From Rotaria sordida (lineage: Eukaryota; Rotifera; Eurotatoria; Philodinida; Philodinidae), in NCBI GenBank assembly GCA_905250125.1, contig CAJNOL010000383.1, forward strand, positions 84,949 through 148,948: 64,000 nucleotides of DNA, in the 5' to 3' direction. Positions 28,034 through 41,893 of the stretch are shown here, in pieces. Position numbers and translations under genes: made by a program. Numbering within the stretch: position 1 is the stretch's first letter; every line of letters begins with the position of its first letter. Below the pieces are notes generated by a model. That model made no database searches and was not told the origin of the DNA. It was given only the letters and a program-made list of their open reading frames with translations.

Positions 28034-31000
28034 ATACGAATATATATATAATAATATACAAAAAATGATGATAGAAAAATAGTTAAATCAATTTTATGAT
28101 GGAATATAATAAATATTTAAATTTCAATTAAACATTTATACATGAGATTAATCGAATGATCTTCATCGATTTTTATTACTTTCTATTTGTATTAGACAGA
28201 TTTCTTTTATTATTTTTTTTTCTTGTCAATATATATATATATATATATAATTATTAACATTCTTACAAGAGGAGAAAAAAAAAAATGAAAATAGTAGATG
28301 GAGAAAAAAAAACCGTGTTGTTAAATTGTTTCCTGTCACCTATAGTGTAAATCAATATATGCAGAAAATTCTTCAATTTACCGTTTACTTGACAAACGTT
28401 TTACGTACTTTCTCCGATCACTATTCTCATTCTATTATTTCATTCAAGCAGCAATATTAAATAAAAGAACAATACCGAAATCGTTATTAAAATCACGATG
28501 AATATTAAATTCATTTTATATAGTCTCAAAATGTCTATAAAATAGAATAAACTATTAATTTGACACTTTTCACTAACAAGTACATACAAATTTTTCATTA
28601 TTTTGGACGACACATATACATGTAAACATCTGTTGATTACAATTATTGAAGTCGTTGTACTTTTTAATGCTTTGAACTAGAAAAATTTTTCAAAAAAAAA
28701 ATATTTAATGATTAATTTCGATATTTTACTATCAAAGCTTTGAAGGAGAATAATAGTGAAATAATTTCACTTTTTTTTTAATTATTTTGAAAAGAGTTCA
28801 GATTCTTAGCTTGTTGCTGCAGAGATATTGCATTTGTGCGGTATTTTTAAACTTAATAATATGACTCCTCTCAGAAACATCAGGAAAACTGATATTCGAA
28901 TTTCGATTCAAAACTTTGCGCAAACATAGATCTTAATGAAAATGAGTCATTTTGAAGTTTTCAGATCAGAGATGTTGACGAACTGATCGACTTTGATTCT
29001 ACCTGCCCGACTTGTGACCCGTGGGTATGTTGAATCTCACAGGCCGGATTATATATACGTTCACTATTCGTGTCATTTCTTCGTTCTTTCAAGGATTTAG
29101 TTGCTTGTACTGTTTCTTTCGTTCTTCATCGTTTAGATTCTTTCTATCATTTATTCTCACTACATTTTAGTTCTAGTCTTTCAACTACTTGTTTTTTGAA
29201 GTATATATGCATAACTGTGCTTTAGATAGAAATGTAAGTTTTCTTTTAGACACATCGAATCAAAAACTTATATTCGTACAAAACCAAGTTCGTTCAATGT
29301 AAAAAATAAGAATGAAAGTTGTGTAATCTAGTTACTTTTCGGTTGTTTTGCGCACTTATCATCATTTTTATCCTAGTCGAAGCTGTATTTACTACAGGGG
29401 TCGCAGCGGTATATATACAAAAATCAGGAAAGTAGACAGGAAAATTTTTAATAAAAATCAGGAAAAGTGAAATTCATTTTGATAGTGTTTTTCAGAATCA
29501 AATTTGCATAAACGTGTAGGGAGCTACTACGATTAACCCTTCCAATGTCATAGCTAAACTAATAGATGCAATTCCGTTGAGATTTTATATATAAGATGCG
29601 TATTATACATTGTTGCTATTTTCATCAAAATTTTTTTTGTAAAATTTTTAAAACCATTCTCGATCCATGCTCGCTAATGACGATGAAATACTTTGCTCAT
29701 TTCTATAGAGAAGTACAGGTATGGGATAAAATTCGATTGAGACTCATCTACAAATCAAAACTTGGAATATCACTAGGAGTTACTCCTAACTTGATTTTAG
29801 CAATAAAAATCAAACCGTTTCGCGAGCCACAAAAGGGCATTGTCTGCCTTCCTTTTTAGAATAGAAACGATTCTGCAAAGTATCATCAGGCTTACTACCT
29901 TAGTGGTCTTATCAGAGTCATAACTCTTTTATAGATATGTACACTGAAACCTCCTCTATGTAATAGGAAAATATTTTCTTCATATCTTTTTTGCATTGGC
30001 GAGTTATTCAAGGATTAAAAAACTTGAAAAATCACACTATGTTTAGCATGGTGGGTCTGAGAGGGTTAGTTAACATATTTTTTTAGTCGGATACATTTGC
30101 GAATACAATATCCGCTTTATAGGTAGATAAAATGAATTGAGAAGTTTGTTTATTTTAAAGTTCATCAATAAGAAAACGAATTTAGCAGAAAATAAGATTT
30201 CGTTTGTCATCCATTTTTTAATGCTTTCTGAACTGATATATATTTACATATAACGTTTGTCTTTTTATTATGTTCAATACAAACTTCGATGTAGTTCGTA
30301 CAAATATTTCCATCTAATATTATATTTAATGCATACTGTACCTTTTCCTTTCGTCAGCCGATGATGTAATTTCTTTTTCTTTCCTTATTACAATTATCAT
30401 TTAACTATTCTAACCAAATTTCTTCTATGAATTTAACTTTTTCAAGCTGGAAATTTACTTTGAACAAGATAATCAGTCTTGTAGAAAATTTTGATTCAAA
30501 GATAAAGATTTGATGTTGACATATCGATCAATAAAAGCGTTCAAAATCAACTATTAGAATCAGTTCTGTTCTATTAAAGGGACACTACGGATTTTCATAT
30601 TTTTTTCTGTTTAGTATGTTTACATATGAAAACAATATTTTTTTTTGTCTACGGACTTAATATTCTTGTAAAGCAAAATATTCTATTTTTTTTTCTTTAA
30701 AAGTCATGTTTCAAGAAACTTTTCAAGGTTCTCGAAAATACAGAAGAAAAAAAATCCATTCATTATATGCTATCCATTATACGTGTGTATACATAGTTTT
30801 TAATTAAATGTTCATTCGTGGTGTTTTAAAATCTATATTGTCTTCCCTTCGTGAGTGTTCGGAAATGAAACACTATTTTCAAGAAATGTAATAGCGCAAC
30901 GCATACGAAAAAATATCGGGAAAGAATTTCTACTTGTTGTGAGATGCGACCGTCGAGCGAAAAGATTTTATGGCAATGGTTGACTTCACCGACGTTTCGT

Positions 31001-31343
31001 GACCATGATCGACCTTTGCACTGCACTCACCTAGTTTTTCAGGCACGATACACATCTCTGATTGCTAATGCTGCGCTAACTATATAACGAAATTTCAATT
31101 GTTTGAAAATATTGAAAACCTACACTGATTATAAAAAAAAACAAAAAAAGAGTGGCTGAACTAATTATTATTTGAATATCATCTTTATTTTTGTTTTAAG
31201 TTAGTCTAAAGATATTTTTAGATAAAGTTTGAAAAATAAGTTGATGATAATAAAAGAATGAATTGTAATCGTTTAGTTATAGTCCTATAGGAATAAATCA
31301 TTAAAAAAAAACTCAGGAAATTAATACGGCTGCGAGACCTGCT
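28034..31343. other. 3.3 kb without a supported gene
   Basis: Contains an AT dinucleotide run (28231-28249), part of the dispersed foldback family (28795-28975) and a hAT-like end CAGAGATGTTGACGAAC near 28970. The 87-codon (29596-29859) and 66-codon (30826-31026) frames lack supporting features. Confidence 0.5.
28795..28975 (-). repeat. Dispersed foldback repeat family, copy B (half)
   Basis: GTTCAGATTCTTAGCTTGTT, then GCTGCAGAGATATTGC and further on AAAACTGATATTCGAATTTC, read as the complement of the forward half in copies A and C. Only one arm is present. Confidence 0.75.
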
Positions 31344-31715
31344 ACTATATTAACATTGTAGATATGAATATATGCTATTATTTTTACTTTACTATTTATT
31401 ATCGTAAAGTTGAGTTCAAATTTTGTTATGTTTATGTATACGCTCAAAAATAAAAGATTATATTCTAATAGTAAAAATCTTAGTGTTACAAATAATTAAA
31501 AAACAAATACGTGAATAAAAAGCTAATGAGTGTGTAACTAAATATTTTACTAATAAAATTTGTATGATCTCGCGGATTAATCTATGACGAGTTAATAACT
31601 TTTCAACTCAGAAAGTAGTCCGTGGATCGAAGGAAGAAAAAGCTAAATCCATGAAGTGGGTCGGGTTCGATCTCGAATGGATCAGATCAAAATAAAAAAA
31701 ACAGCCATTAACATC
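31344..31715 (+). repeat. Dispersed repeat, copy 2 (partner at 26095-26395)
   Basis: See the copy at 26.1 kb. This longer copy contains an extra segment with GATCTCGCGGATTAATC and AGTAGTCCGTGGATCG, suggesting the shorter copy carries an internal deletion. Confidence 0.8.
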
Positions 31716-31734
31716 TGTGTTTCAAATCATTTCG

Positions 31735-32020
31735 TTGTCCCTATCCTAAGATAAACCTCTGATAAAAACTTATATTTCACACTGCTTATATACAACGGCA
31801 TATTTTATCTTCTTATCTCAGGAAAGAAACAAATCAAAAGACCTGAACTACTCACAATAACCTGCTATCGTTAAGATCGATCCCTATGCAAAGTTTCAAG
31901 TGGAAATTTGAAAATGACTTTTCTTATGTTCCTGAGAGTGACGACATAGACTTAAAAAATACCGTAAAAATGCAACATCCCAGCAGCAATAAGTTAAGAA
32001 TCCGAACGCTTTTCAGAATT
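31735..32020 (+). repeat. Dispersed foldback repeat family, copy C
   Basis: Forward arm with AAAAGACCTGAACTACTCAC, TGCAAAGTTTCAAGTGGAAA, TTAAAAAATACCGTAAAAAT and CAGCAGCAATAAGTTAAGAA, matching copies A, B (complement) and D. Confidence 0.75.
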
Positions 32021-33013
32021 TTCTTAACGAAAAGTAATTGATATACAGAGAGGAAATAATCTCTAACTAAGTGCATCTCTATGAAATTTGAGTATTCGTA
32101 TCGACGGTTTGATATATGAATATGATGTTCAATTTATCAAAAGTGGCTAACTTATTTGAGACTTATCATGCAACGAAATGCAAAATACAACTACAGAACG
32201 AAAACCTTTCATATCTTTCCTTCATTTTAGATTGTTAATTCTGTTTATAGTTTGACTCATCATTTAGGATGTAGTTGATGAATAAATACCTTTCAAAACT
32301 ATATCGAAGACATTAAAAGAAAAAATACGAGAAAGACAATTTTTGACGTTTCGTACAATTAAAAAATAGATTGAACAAAAAATCATCTTGGGATGATTGT
32401 GAAAGAATGATTGATAAAATTTCTAACAGACTTAGCGAAATGATAATAATAACTAATAGATAACGAATACATAATATTCTTACAAAGGAAAAGATATCAT
32501 TTAATATTATGTTATTTGAAATCTCGATACAAATACTCAAATCTCTTATAGATCTATTCAGTCAGAGATTATTTCCTGTCTTCATATAAATTAATTTTCC
32601 TCAAAGTTCAGAACTTATAAAACACACTAAAACCATTTGAGAGACTTCGCTTGTAAGATACAAAAATGGAGAATCGACCCTTAGATTAGAGTTGCATTTC
32701 CAGGAAAAAGTAACCTGTAGGTAAAAATTGGAAAAAATATGATAGTTTTCTGCTTGCTCTAGGAAAAGAAGGTTCGATAGATTCTATTTCTCTGCTAAGA
32801 TGATAGTTTCAATTTAAATCCATTGAATTCTGTTTAGTTACTTCTACAATCAATAATCTAAAACTTCCGAATTGAATTGAAATTATTTATTGGAACAAAA
32901 AATAAAACACGAAACTATTTGACAAACAGAAAGCTGGAACAATATAAATCGAATAGCCATTGTTTGTTTTTTAAAATAAATTTTAATCAATTATAATATA
33001 TGATGTTTTATAT
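32021..33013. other. Region downstream of the GPCR gene
   Basis: No gene supported; AT-rich unique-looking sequence and a 75-codon hydrophobic frame on the minus strand judged to be chance. Confidence 0.45.
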
Positions 33014-35625
33014 TTATCGTTGATATTTTCTAAAACGTAATAAATATCTTAGAAGTTCATGACGAAATTTCTTTCCACAAAATGAATAAAGAAAAAAATT
33101 TATTGAATATGATAAATATGATATATGTTGTGCTATAATAACGATAATATAAAATATATGAAAAAAATTTAAATTAATTATTGATTGATTTTCTGTACTA
33201 ATTGTTGCTATTGTATAAGCAAAATTTGGATTTTCCATTATTGTTGAAATAGTTACATTAGAATTATTTATTTGATTTAGATAATTTCGAACAGAATTAT
33301 TAATTAATTGAGATTTTTTTATTGTATAAATTTTTAAAGTAATTGAACAGATGTGTGAAGGAGCATTAAGTAATAGAAAACAAGTTGAAACTAAAATAAG
33401 CATACGTGTTACATGATGTGATTGAGCCTGAGAACGTGTTGTTGAACGTATTGAAGCTGTACGATGAGGTGTACCAGCAACAGTTAGAAAATGATCTTTA
33501 ATTTCTTCATTGACTGATAATCGATGTTTTGAATTCTAAATTAGAAAGATAATATATTATAGAATTCAATTATCTTGCTTAATATGCGATTTAATAACAT
33601 TCATTTTGACTTCGAACTGTCAATGCGAAAGATTCTTTGCATGAAAATATAAATCCTGAATTACAAAACTCGTACTAAATATGAACCAGAATCAATGTTA
33701 ATTGAGAATCAAGACATGGCGAAGCAATCTCTTCCGGATATCAAGTTAACCTTTTCAGCAATTCTATACATTATGTCAAGAACACATTTGGTACATCCGA
33801 CAGATTCTGTTAAAAGTCTTTAGGAATTTCAAATTGTTCCTTCGACTGAGAATATTTGAATAAAATACTTACAGTATTATTCTCTTTTTTGCTTTGGGCT
33901 AACATTAATATAAAGTTTATTAGCAGAGAACTCAAAATAACTAACGTTCATTATCAAAATTTCAATATTCCTTCTTGCTATATTACACTACATTTTATTT
34001 CGAATATCCTTCTTTTAGTAGACACATAGGAATAGGTTTTTTTGACTTTTAGGTTCAATCTTACTGACACTTATCTAGAGAATCTTATCGTCAGTTTTGC
34101 TGTGCAATAAATTCAACATATGATAAATACTTTATACTTATCGAATTATTATTGAAAATATAAGAGTGGATAAACTATCAGAGTTTTCAAGAATTTAATC
34201 TCAGTGTATATATTTTGTAAAAAAATAAATGCTAAATTGAATATTTTCTAATGAATAAATTTTCAACTGTTTTGTTATACATGAAAAATTATTTTCTTTT
34301 CCTTTCTTGTGAAAATTATCTGATGAATTCGATTATACTTTATTAAAAATTTTATTATAAATCCTGCAACAATATCCTAGACTATATCATTCAGCCATTT
34401 GTGTTCTATTAAATCTGAGCCATTTATGCATAATGTTATCATAAATTGATGCTACATGAAAAGTTCATTTTTTTTTCTGGATCAATGCATATTCTAGAAT
34501 ATTGTATTTTGGTATTCGATAAAAGCAAACTATTAATAGAACTAATTATGTGACATAATGAAAATCTTTTATTTTTATAAAGAAAAACGATGTAAAATAA
34601 TTGCTTTCTCTTTTTTTAAGGGTAATAAATAATGACATATGTAGTAAATGCTACAGCAAAGAATACACATCTTAATTTACAGTCTATTCTAAGACCTATA
34701 ATGTATGAGAATTAATTTTATATTAAATATCTAAACGAATATTAATCTAATCTACCCAATAATAATTGAAGTATTTTGAAAATATCAATAGTTTTTTTTT
34801 TTTTATAATACCTTAGTATTTAGTACTGTTGTAATTTCAGATAATTTTGTTTGTGAAATTGAATCGAATGAACCTGTACTTTTTCTTACTGAATTTAATG
34901 TTAAAATATTTCTATTTGATCGTTTTTTATATGATAATTGTTTATTATTTCGAGAAGTTTTTCTTAAATGAAATATAATTAATAAATTTAATACAGCAAT
35001 TATTGTAAATGGTATAACAAATGATGATAATGCATCGGATATAAACCAATTTAAATTTAATTCTTCTTGACAATTTTCATAATGATTATTTTTAATAAGC
35101 ATTAAACAATAAGAAATACCAAGTAAAATAAATAATGTTAAAATAATATAATGTAAAAATTGAATTCTTCTTTCAATAAATGCACTTAAAGGAAATTTAA
35201 CAGCAATAAAACGTTGAATTGTAAAATGAACTGTAAAACAAGCTGATAATAATTCAGCTAAATGAGAAAAAAATGATAATAAACGACAAAATAAATCGGA
35301 ATCTAATTCGATTAAATCATTTAAACAACGAGAAACAAGTGCTAAATTAAATAATAGATCAGTAGTTGCTAAAATCAAAAAATAAAAAATAATAAAATAA
35401 ATATATTTGTTTTTTTTTTTTTATGTATATTTATTTACCAAGTGCGATTAATGTACAATTGTTAAAATTTTTTGTAAGAGATCGTTTAGATAACATAACT
35501 ATTGTAATAACATTTCCAGCAATGCCAATCAAAGAAACAATAATAATATATGGTATCGATATTTGCATAAGAATAACCTGAATATTTTCTATTGTGTTAT
35601 TTGATTCAAGTCGATTATTGGACAT
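33014..35625 (-). CDS. Rhodopsin-family (class A) neuropeptide-type GPCR with altered signature motifs
   Basis: Three exons, 35439-35625, 34812-35368 and 33014-33535, total 422 codons, 421 residues; the last intron is 1.28 kb. TM1 has GIAGNVITIVML (the conserved GN), TM2 TTDLLFNLAL (conserved Asp), and the extracellular Cys before TM3 is in LFCRLL. The TM3 end reads TIQRFIAV instead of DRY, ECL2 has the partner Cys in YENCQEEL, TM5 has FVIPF, TM6 LLLNAPSHI, and TM7 YSINFFLYSFCGKKF, in which the Pro of NPxxY is Phe. N-terminal NxT/NxS sites are visible. The layout resembles FMRFamide/TRH-receptor-like neuropeptide receptors of protostomes, many of which vary at DRY. Ligand unknown. Plasma membrane location follows from the family. 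Start chosen as the only Met before TM1. Confidence 0.85.
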
Positions 35626-37275
35626 TTCTTTTTTTTCGTTTTTGGTTGTATTTAATAATATTCAAATGAAATATATCTTAAGCATTTAATCTAAATATAG
35701 ATAAGAGAAGGTTTAGAATAATTAAAGTTATGAAATCAGTTAATTTGAGAAAAATAAATTGATCGAAGAAAAATCTGATGTTTTACGCACATTGTGTTCG
35801 GAAGAAGGTGAACATGAATGATTGCTGCAGTTTATTCTCATTTATGAATGAACAAGTTAAATACTTACTGTGCACGTGTTCTATAGTTTTCTCTGTTGGT
35901 TTATTAAAATAAATATGATTTATGACATATATAATATGAGATTTTAAATAAAGTAAAAAGGAATTTTTCTTGTTTCTAAACAATCAACAATAAACTAAAA
36001 TTCAACTGAAATAAAAAATAAGAAGATTTCATAGTCATAATTAATATATGTCTATTAAAATGATATGCAAGACATGATGAATTGATACATTCTAGATATT
36101 TCCTTCATTAGATCCTTTTTGTTTTATTGTCATATTAAACGTAGTGAAAATAATAAGACAAGAAAGAAGGAAACAAAAGAATAATTCAAAGTTTTATTTG
36201 CGTACTCTTCCTACGTCAAGAAAAATGTGTGGGAATGCATTTTTTATTAGGCTAGCAAAATGATTGCTTATATGTTTAAAGTCATGCATCGAACTTTTCT
36301 ACTTCATTTTAATCATAATTATTATCTGTACACTGTCACACATTGTAAGCTTATGCATAGATTATCGACGACAGTTGACATTAATGTTAGATTATTTTGT
36401 GTTTTGTCGGCGAGATGAGGAAAAGAAATGAAATTTTAAAGAACTTTAAACAAAAAAAAAAGGATCTTTCCTAAATTGAAAAAGTTTTTTTCTGAAAAAA
36501 AAAACGGAAGATAATAATGGAGAATATACTAATAAGAAATAATAACAATGATACTAAACCTTCGAAAGGTGAACTTATGGTTTAAAGTTCTTATTACAAC
36601 TTAATTATCTGTTTTTTTTTTTGCCATGATTATGTCGTAGCCAGCTTGCTAATGTCTCAAACCATAGTATAAGAAAAAAAAAAGAATGTCCTTATTACTA
36701 AAAGAGAGAAAAAAAAAACAAAGAATGTGTTAATAAGAAAATAGAGAGAATATAAATTATCTGTGCATGAACGTTATAAAATAATATTTGATATGACAAA
36801 AAAAAGGTCTCATATTTCTTCAGTTATACTATATGTTTGTTCCTGAATGACTTTTTCTATTAAATAAAAGGAAACAAAAAAATAAATAAATAAGAAATTT
36901 CTTTCTATGATCTAACTAAAACTCATATTAATAAGCATTCATGAATATGCCTTTTATATTCTTTTACCCTTCTCTTTAAAAATTTTCATTTTCAAAAAAA
37001 AATAAATTCTTACGTCAACAAAAACCTTTCAAGTCTACTTTAAAATATAGTAATATCAACATTAGATTAGTATATGCATGAGGAAATTTAACGGAAAAAT
37101 AAAGAAACACCTGTCAAAAGATTTTTTTCTCTTTTGAAGCTTTTTCTTATTTTAAAGTAGAGTACTTTTTAAAATTATTAGAACGTTGCGTTAAAAATAG
37201 CATATGTTAATGCTTGACATTCTTTTCACATTTATTCATGTAGAAATTAAAGATAGTTCTATTAAAGTTTTCTTA
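35626..37275. other. 1.65 kb upstream of the GPCR, no gene
   Basis: AT-rich with poly-A/poly-T tracts; promoter and any 5' untranslated exon of the GPCR would be here. No repeat structure recognised. Confidence 0.4.
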
Positions 37276-37495
37276 ACCTTCGGATGGTTTTTGTGAGTCC
37301 AGCTAGAGCCACATAATATCATTTTTTCGTTCCCTTCTACGTTAATATGTATCCTTTTCTAAGCGATTTCTTTTCTAATTCTCAGAGCTAAGCTTAGAAA
37401 AGAGATCGCTCGGAAAAGGATGCGTTATAGCGTAGCAGGAAATAAAAAATGGTATTATGTAGGTCCAACTGGACCCGAAAAAGTCATCCGAGGGT
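37276..37495. mobile_element. 220-bp MITE flanked by TA (Tc1/mariner-like)
   Basis: Ends ACCTTCGGATGGTTTTTG and the complement of AAAAAGTCATCCGAGGGT; TA on both sides (37274-37275 and 37496-37497). The arms pair along about 100 bp each with a short loop near 37385 (e.g. AAAAGGATGCGTTATAGCGT against ACGTTAATATGTATCCTTTT). TA flanks suggest mobilisation by a Tc1/mariner transposase. Non-coding. Confidence 0.75.
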
Positions 37496-39086
37496 TATGA
37501 TTATTCTATTTCTTCATTCAATTATCATAGATTTATATAATCTGTTAGCAATAGGTTTTTAATGTAAGAAAATGAGCATTTTATTTTATTTTTTTTATTA
37601 ATCATTATACTCTTTCATTTTTGAATTTAAATAAATTCATTTCTTCTAGTCTTTTTTTTTTCGGCTATCTTCTTAAGTAAGAAAGTAACACTTCTATATA
37701 GATCAGACTAGTCCTACCGTTAAATATATTTCTTAGCTAATTTGCATTATCCATAGCCTAGTATTAGTAAATACTTTATCTTAAGTATGTCTATAGCAAT
37801 TAACATGTTTACAATATGTGTTTTGGCAATGGAATGTCAAATGAAGCTTATTATTATTATTGTTATTCTTGTTTCTTTAAGCATAAAATAAACAAACGTA
37901 ATACTTGTTTGAATTCTTTCATATTTTTCATTAGGAATATTTATAGAATAAATAGTTTTCAAGTGTTAAAGTTATTTTTAGTGAGATTTAATGTTGAAAA
38001 AGTAGCAGAAAAGATATGTGCTCTTCGTTCACATTTAAAAAAAAATGGTGTTTAGAGTTAATTGAATATTTTCCATAGATTTTTTTCGTCCATAAAGTGT
38101 TTTCTAATGACAATTTTATTTTTCTTGATATTATGTGGATAGATTATAATCAAATAATCAGATTTTTCAGATTAAAATAAAATTTTAGAAATATGAGACG
38201 CATTCCAATTCTATTTAATTGTCCATATTTTTTAAAATCAATATGATATATCATGAAAATCAAATGAAATAATTTTCGATATTGTAAAATACTGATAAAG
38301 TTATCAGTTTTTTAAAATAATAACGAATTTAAAAAAACAATACAAACAGAGATTTGTTTTAAATTAAGATAAATTCATCTGTCTTGTATGAATAGTCGTA
38401 TTTCTAAAAATTAACTTTCATCACTCTTAAAAATAATTAGATCAAATAAATTGATCGAAAAAATTCAAAAAATGATTTTTTAATATTTGCTTTGAATCTG
38501 TCAATGTCCAACTTTAAATATCAATCAAACGGATATGCATATATATTTATTCCTACAGCGAATAGACGATTTTTAGATTTTTAATTCATGATTATTTTCT
38601 TCTATGTAAAGTCGGTGCATTTGGTTCCATGTGAAATAGATAAGATCAAAAAATTTCTTGTGAATGTTCTGCTTTCGTCTGTCAAATAGGTACAGTGTTA
38701 CTTCTCCTTCAATTTTAATAAGAATTTAAATGAAACCTCGCTATCATTCGATACACTATTATAATTTGTTTCCTTACTAAGTGAGCTTGTTTCATATAAA
38801 TGGTCTTTATTTTTTAAATCAACAATTTATACAAGTTGGTATTCGACTTGTAATATTCTCTAGCGCGTTTTATAATTAATATGAATAACTATTGAAGCTG
38901 ATTTTGTAATAATGACTAATAAAATCTTGATAGTCTTATTTTACATGAATTAATATCCTTACAATCTGTTAATAAGAAAAATATTAATAACTTAATATGA
39001 CATATTTTCTTAATCGGATTTTATTCGGCATCGAAATTCATATACTTTCAATGGAAATTGTTATCGGATAATTAATTTTTTTTAAT
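37496..39086. other. 1.6 kb, nothing recognised
   Basis: AT-rich. A 79-codon frame at 37816-38055 (+) has no supporting splice or homology pattern. Confidence 0.45.
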
Positions 39087-40665
39087 AAAGGACGGAGGCG
39101 GATAAGGCCATTTTCTGGCCCCCCAATATTTTTGCATAAAAATCATATATTTGGAATCAGCATCGAATTCTGAACAAAATGAGGTATTTTTTTTACTAAA
39201 AAAATGACTTTTATCTTTTTTGAAAAATTCTCGCCCCTATGACCCCTCAGGAACTTCGAAAATTTTTTTTTCTCAAATTTCTGTGAAGCATACATAATTT
39301 GATTCAGTTTTTCATGCCGATCACAAAGATCGCATCGAAAATTGAAAAAAATTCAATCTTGGCCGAAAAAAGTGGAATTTATTCAGAGGTGACGTTAGTT
39401 GCCTAATGAAGTTGATGTTGTTTTGGAGCGCAATGGAAAGGTTTGGTAGCGCTGAAAACTCGCTAGATATACTCAAAAACATATAAGCTTTCAGAATATT
39501 TCAATTAAAATACTCAAAATGCCAAGTTTTATTGTAAAATATCGTATTAAGGCCCAAAAACCGTGAAGAACCATATCTTTGTTGATTTGATTTTTCTCTA
39601 TCGGTCTTAGTAGATGCGGTAACAATCTGAAATTTATACCAGATATTCAGTTTTGAATACTCTATCGAATGAGCCTACTTTGGTTCGAAAACAAAATATG
39701 CTTTTTTTGAAAACCGGATTTTTGAGTCGTAGGTTTTCCAGAAAACCTTTGAGATTTTTTTAAATATGCAGTTCGATAGAGCATAAAATTTGGAATCAAA
39801 TGGTGTGCCGCTCGAATTTTTGCGATATTTGTGGGCTGAAATGTCAAACTTTCAAAAATCCAGATTTTTTGGTGGACTTTTTTCTTATCCAATTCTCAAA
39901 TGCTGCAGTTCTTTGAAAAACGATCAGAAAAATTTGAGCGACACACCATTTGATTCCAAATTTTATGCTCTATCGAACTGCATATTTAAAAAAATCTCAA
40001 AGGTTTTCTGGAAAACCTACGACTCAAAAATCCGGTTTTCAAAAAAAGCATATTTTGTTTTCGAACCAAAGTAGGCTCATTCGATAGAGTATTCAAAACT
40101 GAATATCTGGTATAAATTTCAGATTGTTACCGCATCTACTAAGACCGATAGAGAAAAATCAAATCAACAAAGATATGGTTTTTCACGGTTTTTGGGCCTT
40201 AATACGATATTTTACAATAAAACTTGGCATTTTGAGTATTTTAATTGAAATATTCTGAAAGCTTATATGTTTTTGAGTATATCTAGCGAGTTTTCAGCGC
40301 TACCAAACCTTTCCATTGCGCTCCAAAACAACATCAACTTCATTAGGCAACTAACGTCACCTCTGAATAAATTCCACTTTTTTCGGCCAAGATTGAATTT
40401 TTTTCAATTTTCGATGCGATCTTTGTGATCGGCATGAAAAACTGAATCAAATTATGTATGCTTCACAGAAATTTGAGAAAAAAAAATTTTCGAAGTTCCT
40501 GAGGGGTCGGTCATAGGGGCGAGAATTTTTCAAAAAAAATAAAAGTCATTTTTTTAGTAAAAAAAATACCTCATTTTGTTCAGAATTCGATGCTGATTCC
40601 AAATATATGATTTTTATGCAAAAATATTGGGGGCCAGAAAATGGCCTTATCCGCCTCCGTCCTTT
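39087..40665. mobile_element. 1.58-kb nearly perfect palindrome (foldback element)
   Basis: The left arm (39087 to about 39822) and right arm (about 39930-40665) are reverse complements with only a few substitutions and short indels, such as an extra GACC-type four bases near 40507 and one extra C near 39120. Termini: AAAGGACGGAGGCGGATAAG left and its complement right. The roughly 105-bp loop (39823-39929) is not paired. Frames of 76 and 94 codons on the two strands (39662-39892 and 40074 back to 39790) are mirror images created by the palindrome. No transposase. Near-identity of arms suggests a recent insertion or arm correction. Target duplication not resolved. Confidence 0.93.
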
Positions 40666-41893
40666 CTCTATATTAGATTGTTTAAACAAGTTTCATTTTG
40701 AATCTGAATATATGATATTTATTTTTTGAAAGAACAATGCTTTTTAATTATATATATTGATAGATAACGATCATGAAATATTTCTTGATAGTTATATCAA
40801 TGACAAATTTTATTCTTCATTTGCAACAAAAAAAAAAAAAACTAAAACGACAATTTGCTTAATGATTTTAATATTCTTTGTTTGAGTAGTCGTGTATTTT
40901 TTTTTTTATTCCGTCGTGCAAAATTGCGTTCCATTTCATATTTCTATGATATTATTAAGTATTTTATTTTCTTTACTAAAAAACTCATTTTATGCCTGGT
41001 TGAATTTTTTCTCAACGTCTTTTTTTGTGAATTTGAAAGTGATAGTTAATTAAAAATATTATTTTTGTGTATTAATTAACCTGCCTTTGGTGAGAATTGT
41101 AGATATTTCATAGTAATATTTATTACATCTAGTCTATATTAAAATAATTGAATAAATCTGTGACATAAATGAAAATTAAGTATTATCGAAGTCACATCAA
41201 AATTAAATTCAAGAAGAAATTTATCAAAAAAAAAAACATTCTTTCTCAAGGAAGTGTTTGACTTTATTAGGACTATAATTCGTTAGAATTTTTTTTTAAT
41301 ATATTACATAGCTTCATGATATAGAGCAAAAATTAATAATTAACTGGATGTCAATTGACACTATTTGCATATCTCTAATGTGTCATAAGTGCAACGTACT
41401 AAATATGTCATATCACTATAAAAGATTAAAATATATTTTAATATTGTCATTAATTTTTGTTTTTATAATTCGAAAAATTTTGTTTTTCATAGAGAATAAA
41501 AATGTTACATCTAATATCGCAATAACCAGTCGATAAACTGCAGTTCTTCTGCTTGAATATTTTTAAATTCTTTCTAAATTTAAAATTTCAGTCTAAGTCA
41601 TACACACGCACTCTAGGTATAAGAAGTTGTATAACCAGAAATTTCCAGTTGGTTGAGCATCACCGTACAATTTTTTGAAAGTATATTGATGATTATAAAA
41701 AATATTTCTTTGTTATAAAACAAAAGTGACAATAGTATATTTTTCTTTTACAAGAAAAAAAAAAAAGTTTAAAAATAATATCACAAATAAAATGACTGGT
41801 ATTATTGAGTCTCAACAAGAAATTATAGGTATTTGAGAAGTAGAATTATTACTAATTAATTTAGACTTGTGTTTAATTGCTTATAAGAGGAAT
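40666..41893. other. 1.2 kb, nothing recognised
   Basis: AT-rich, no coding or repeat structure that I can support. Confidence 0.45.

Noticed and set aside
39662-40074. Frames of 76 (minus) and 94 (plus) codons
   Set aside because: They are mirror images produced by the 1.58-kb palindrome and have no coding signature.
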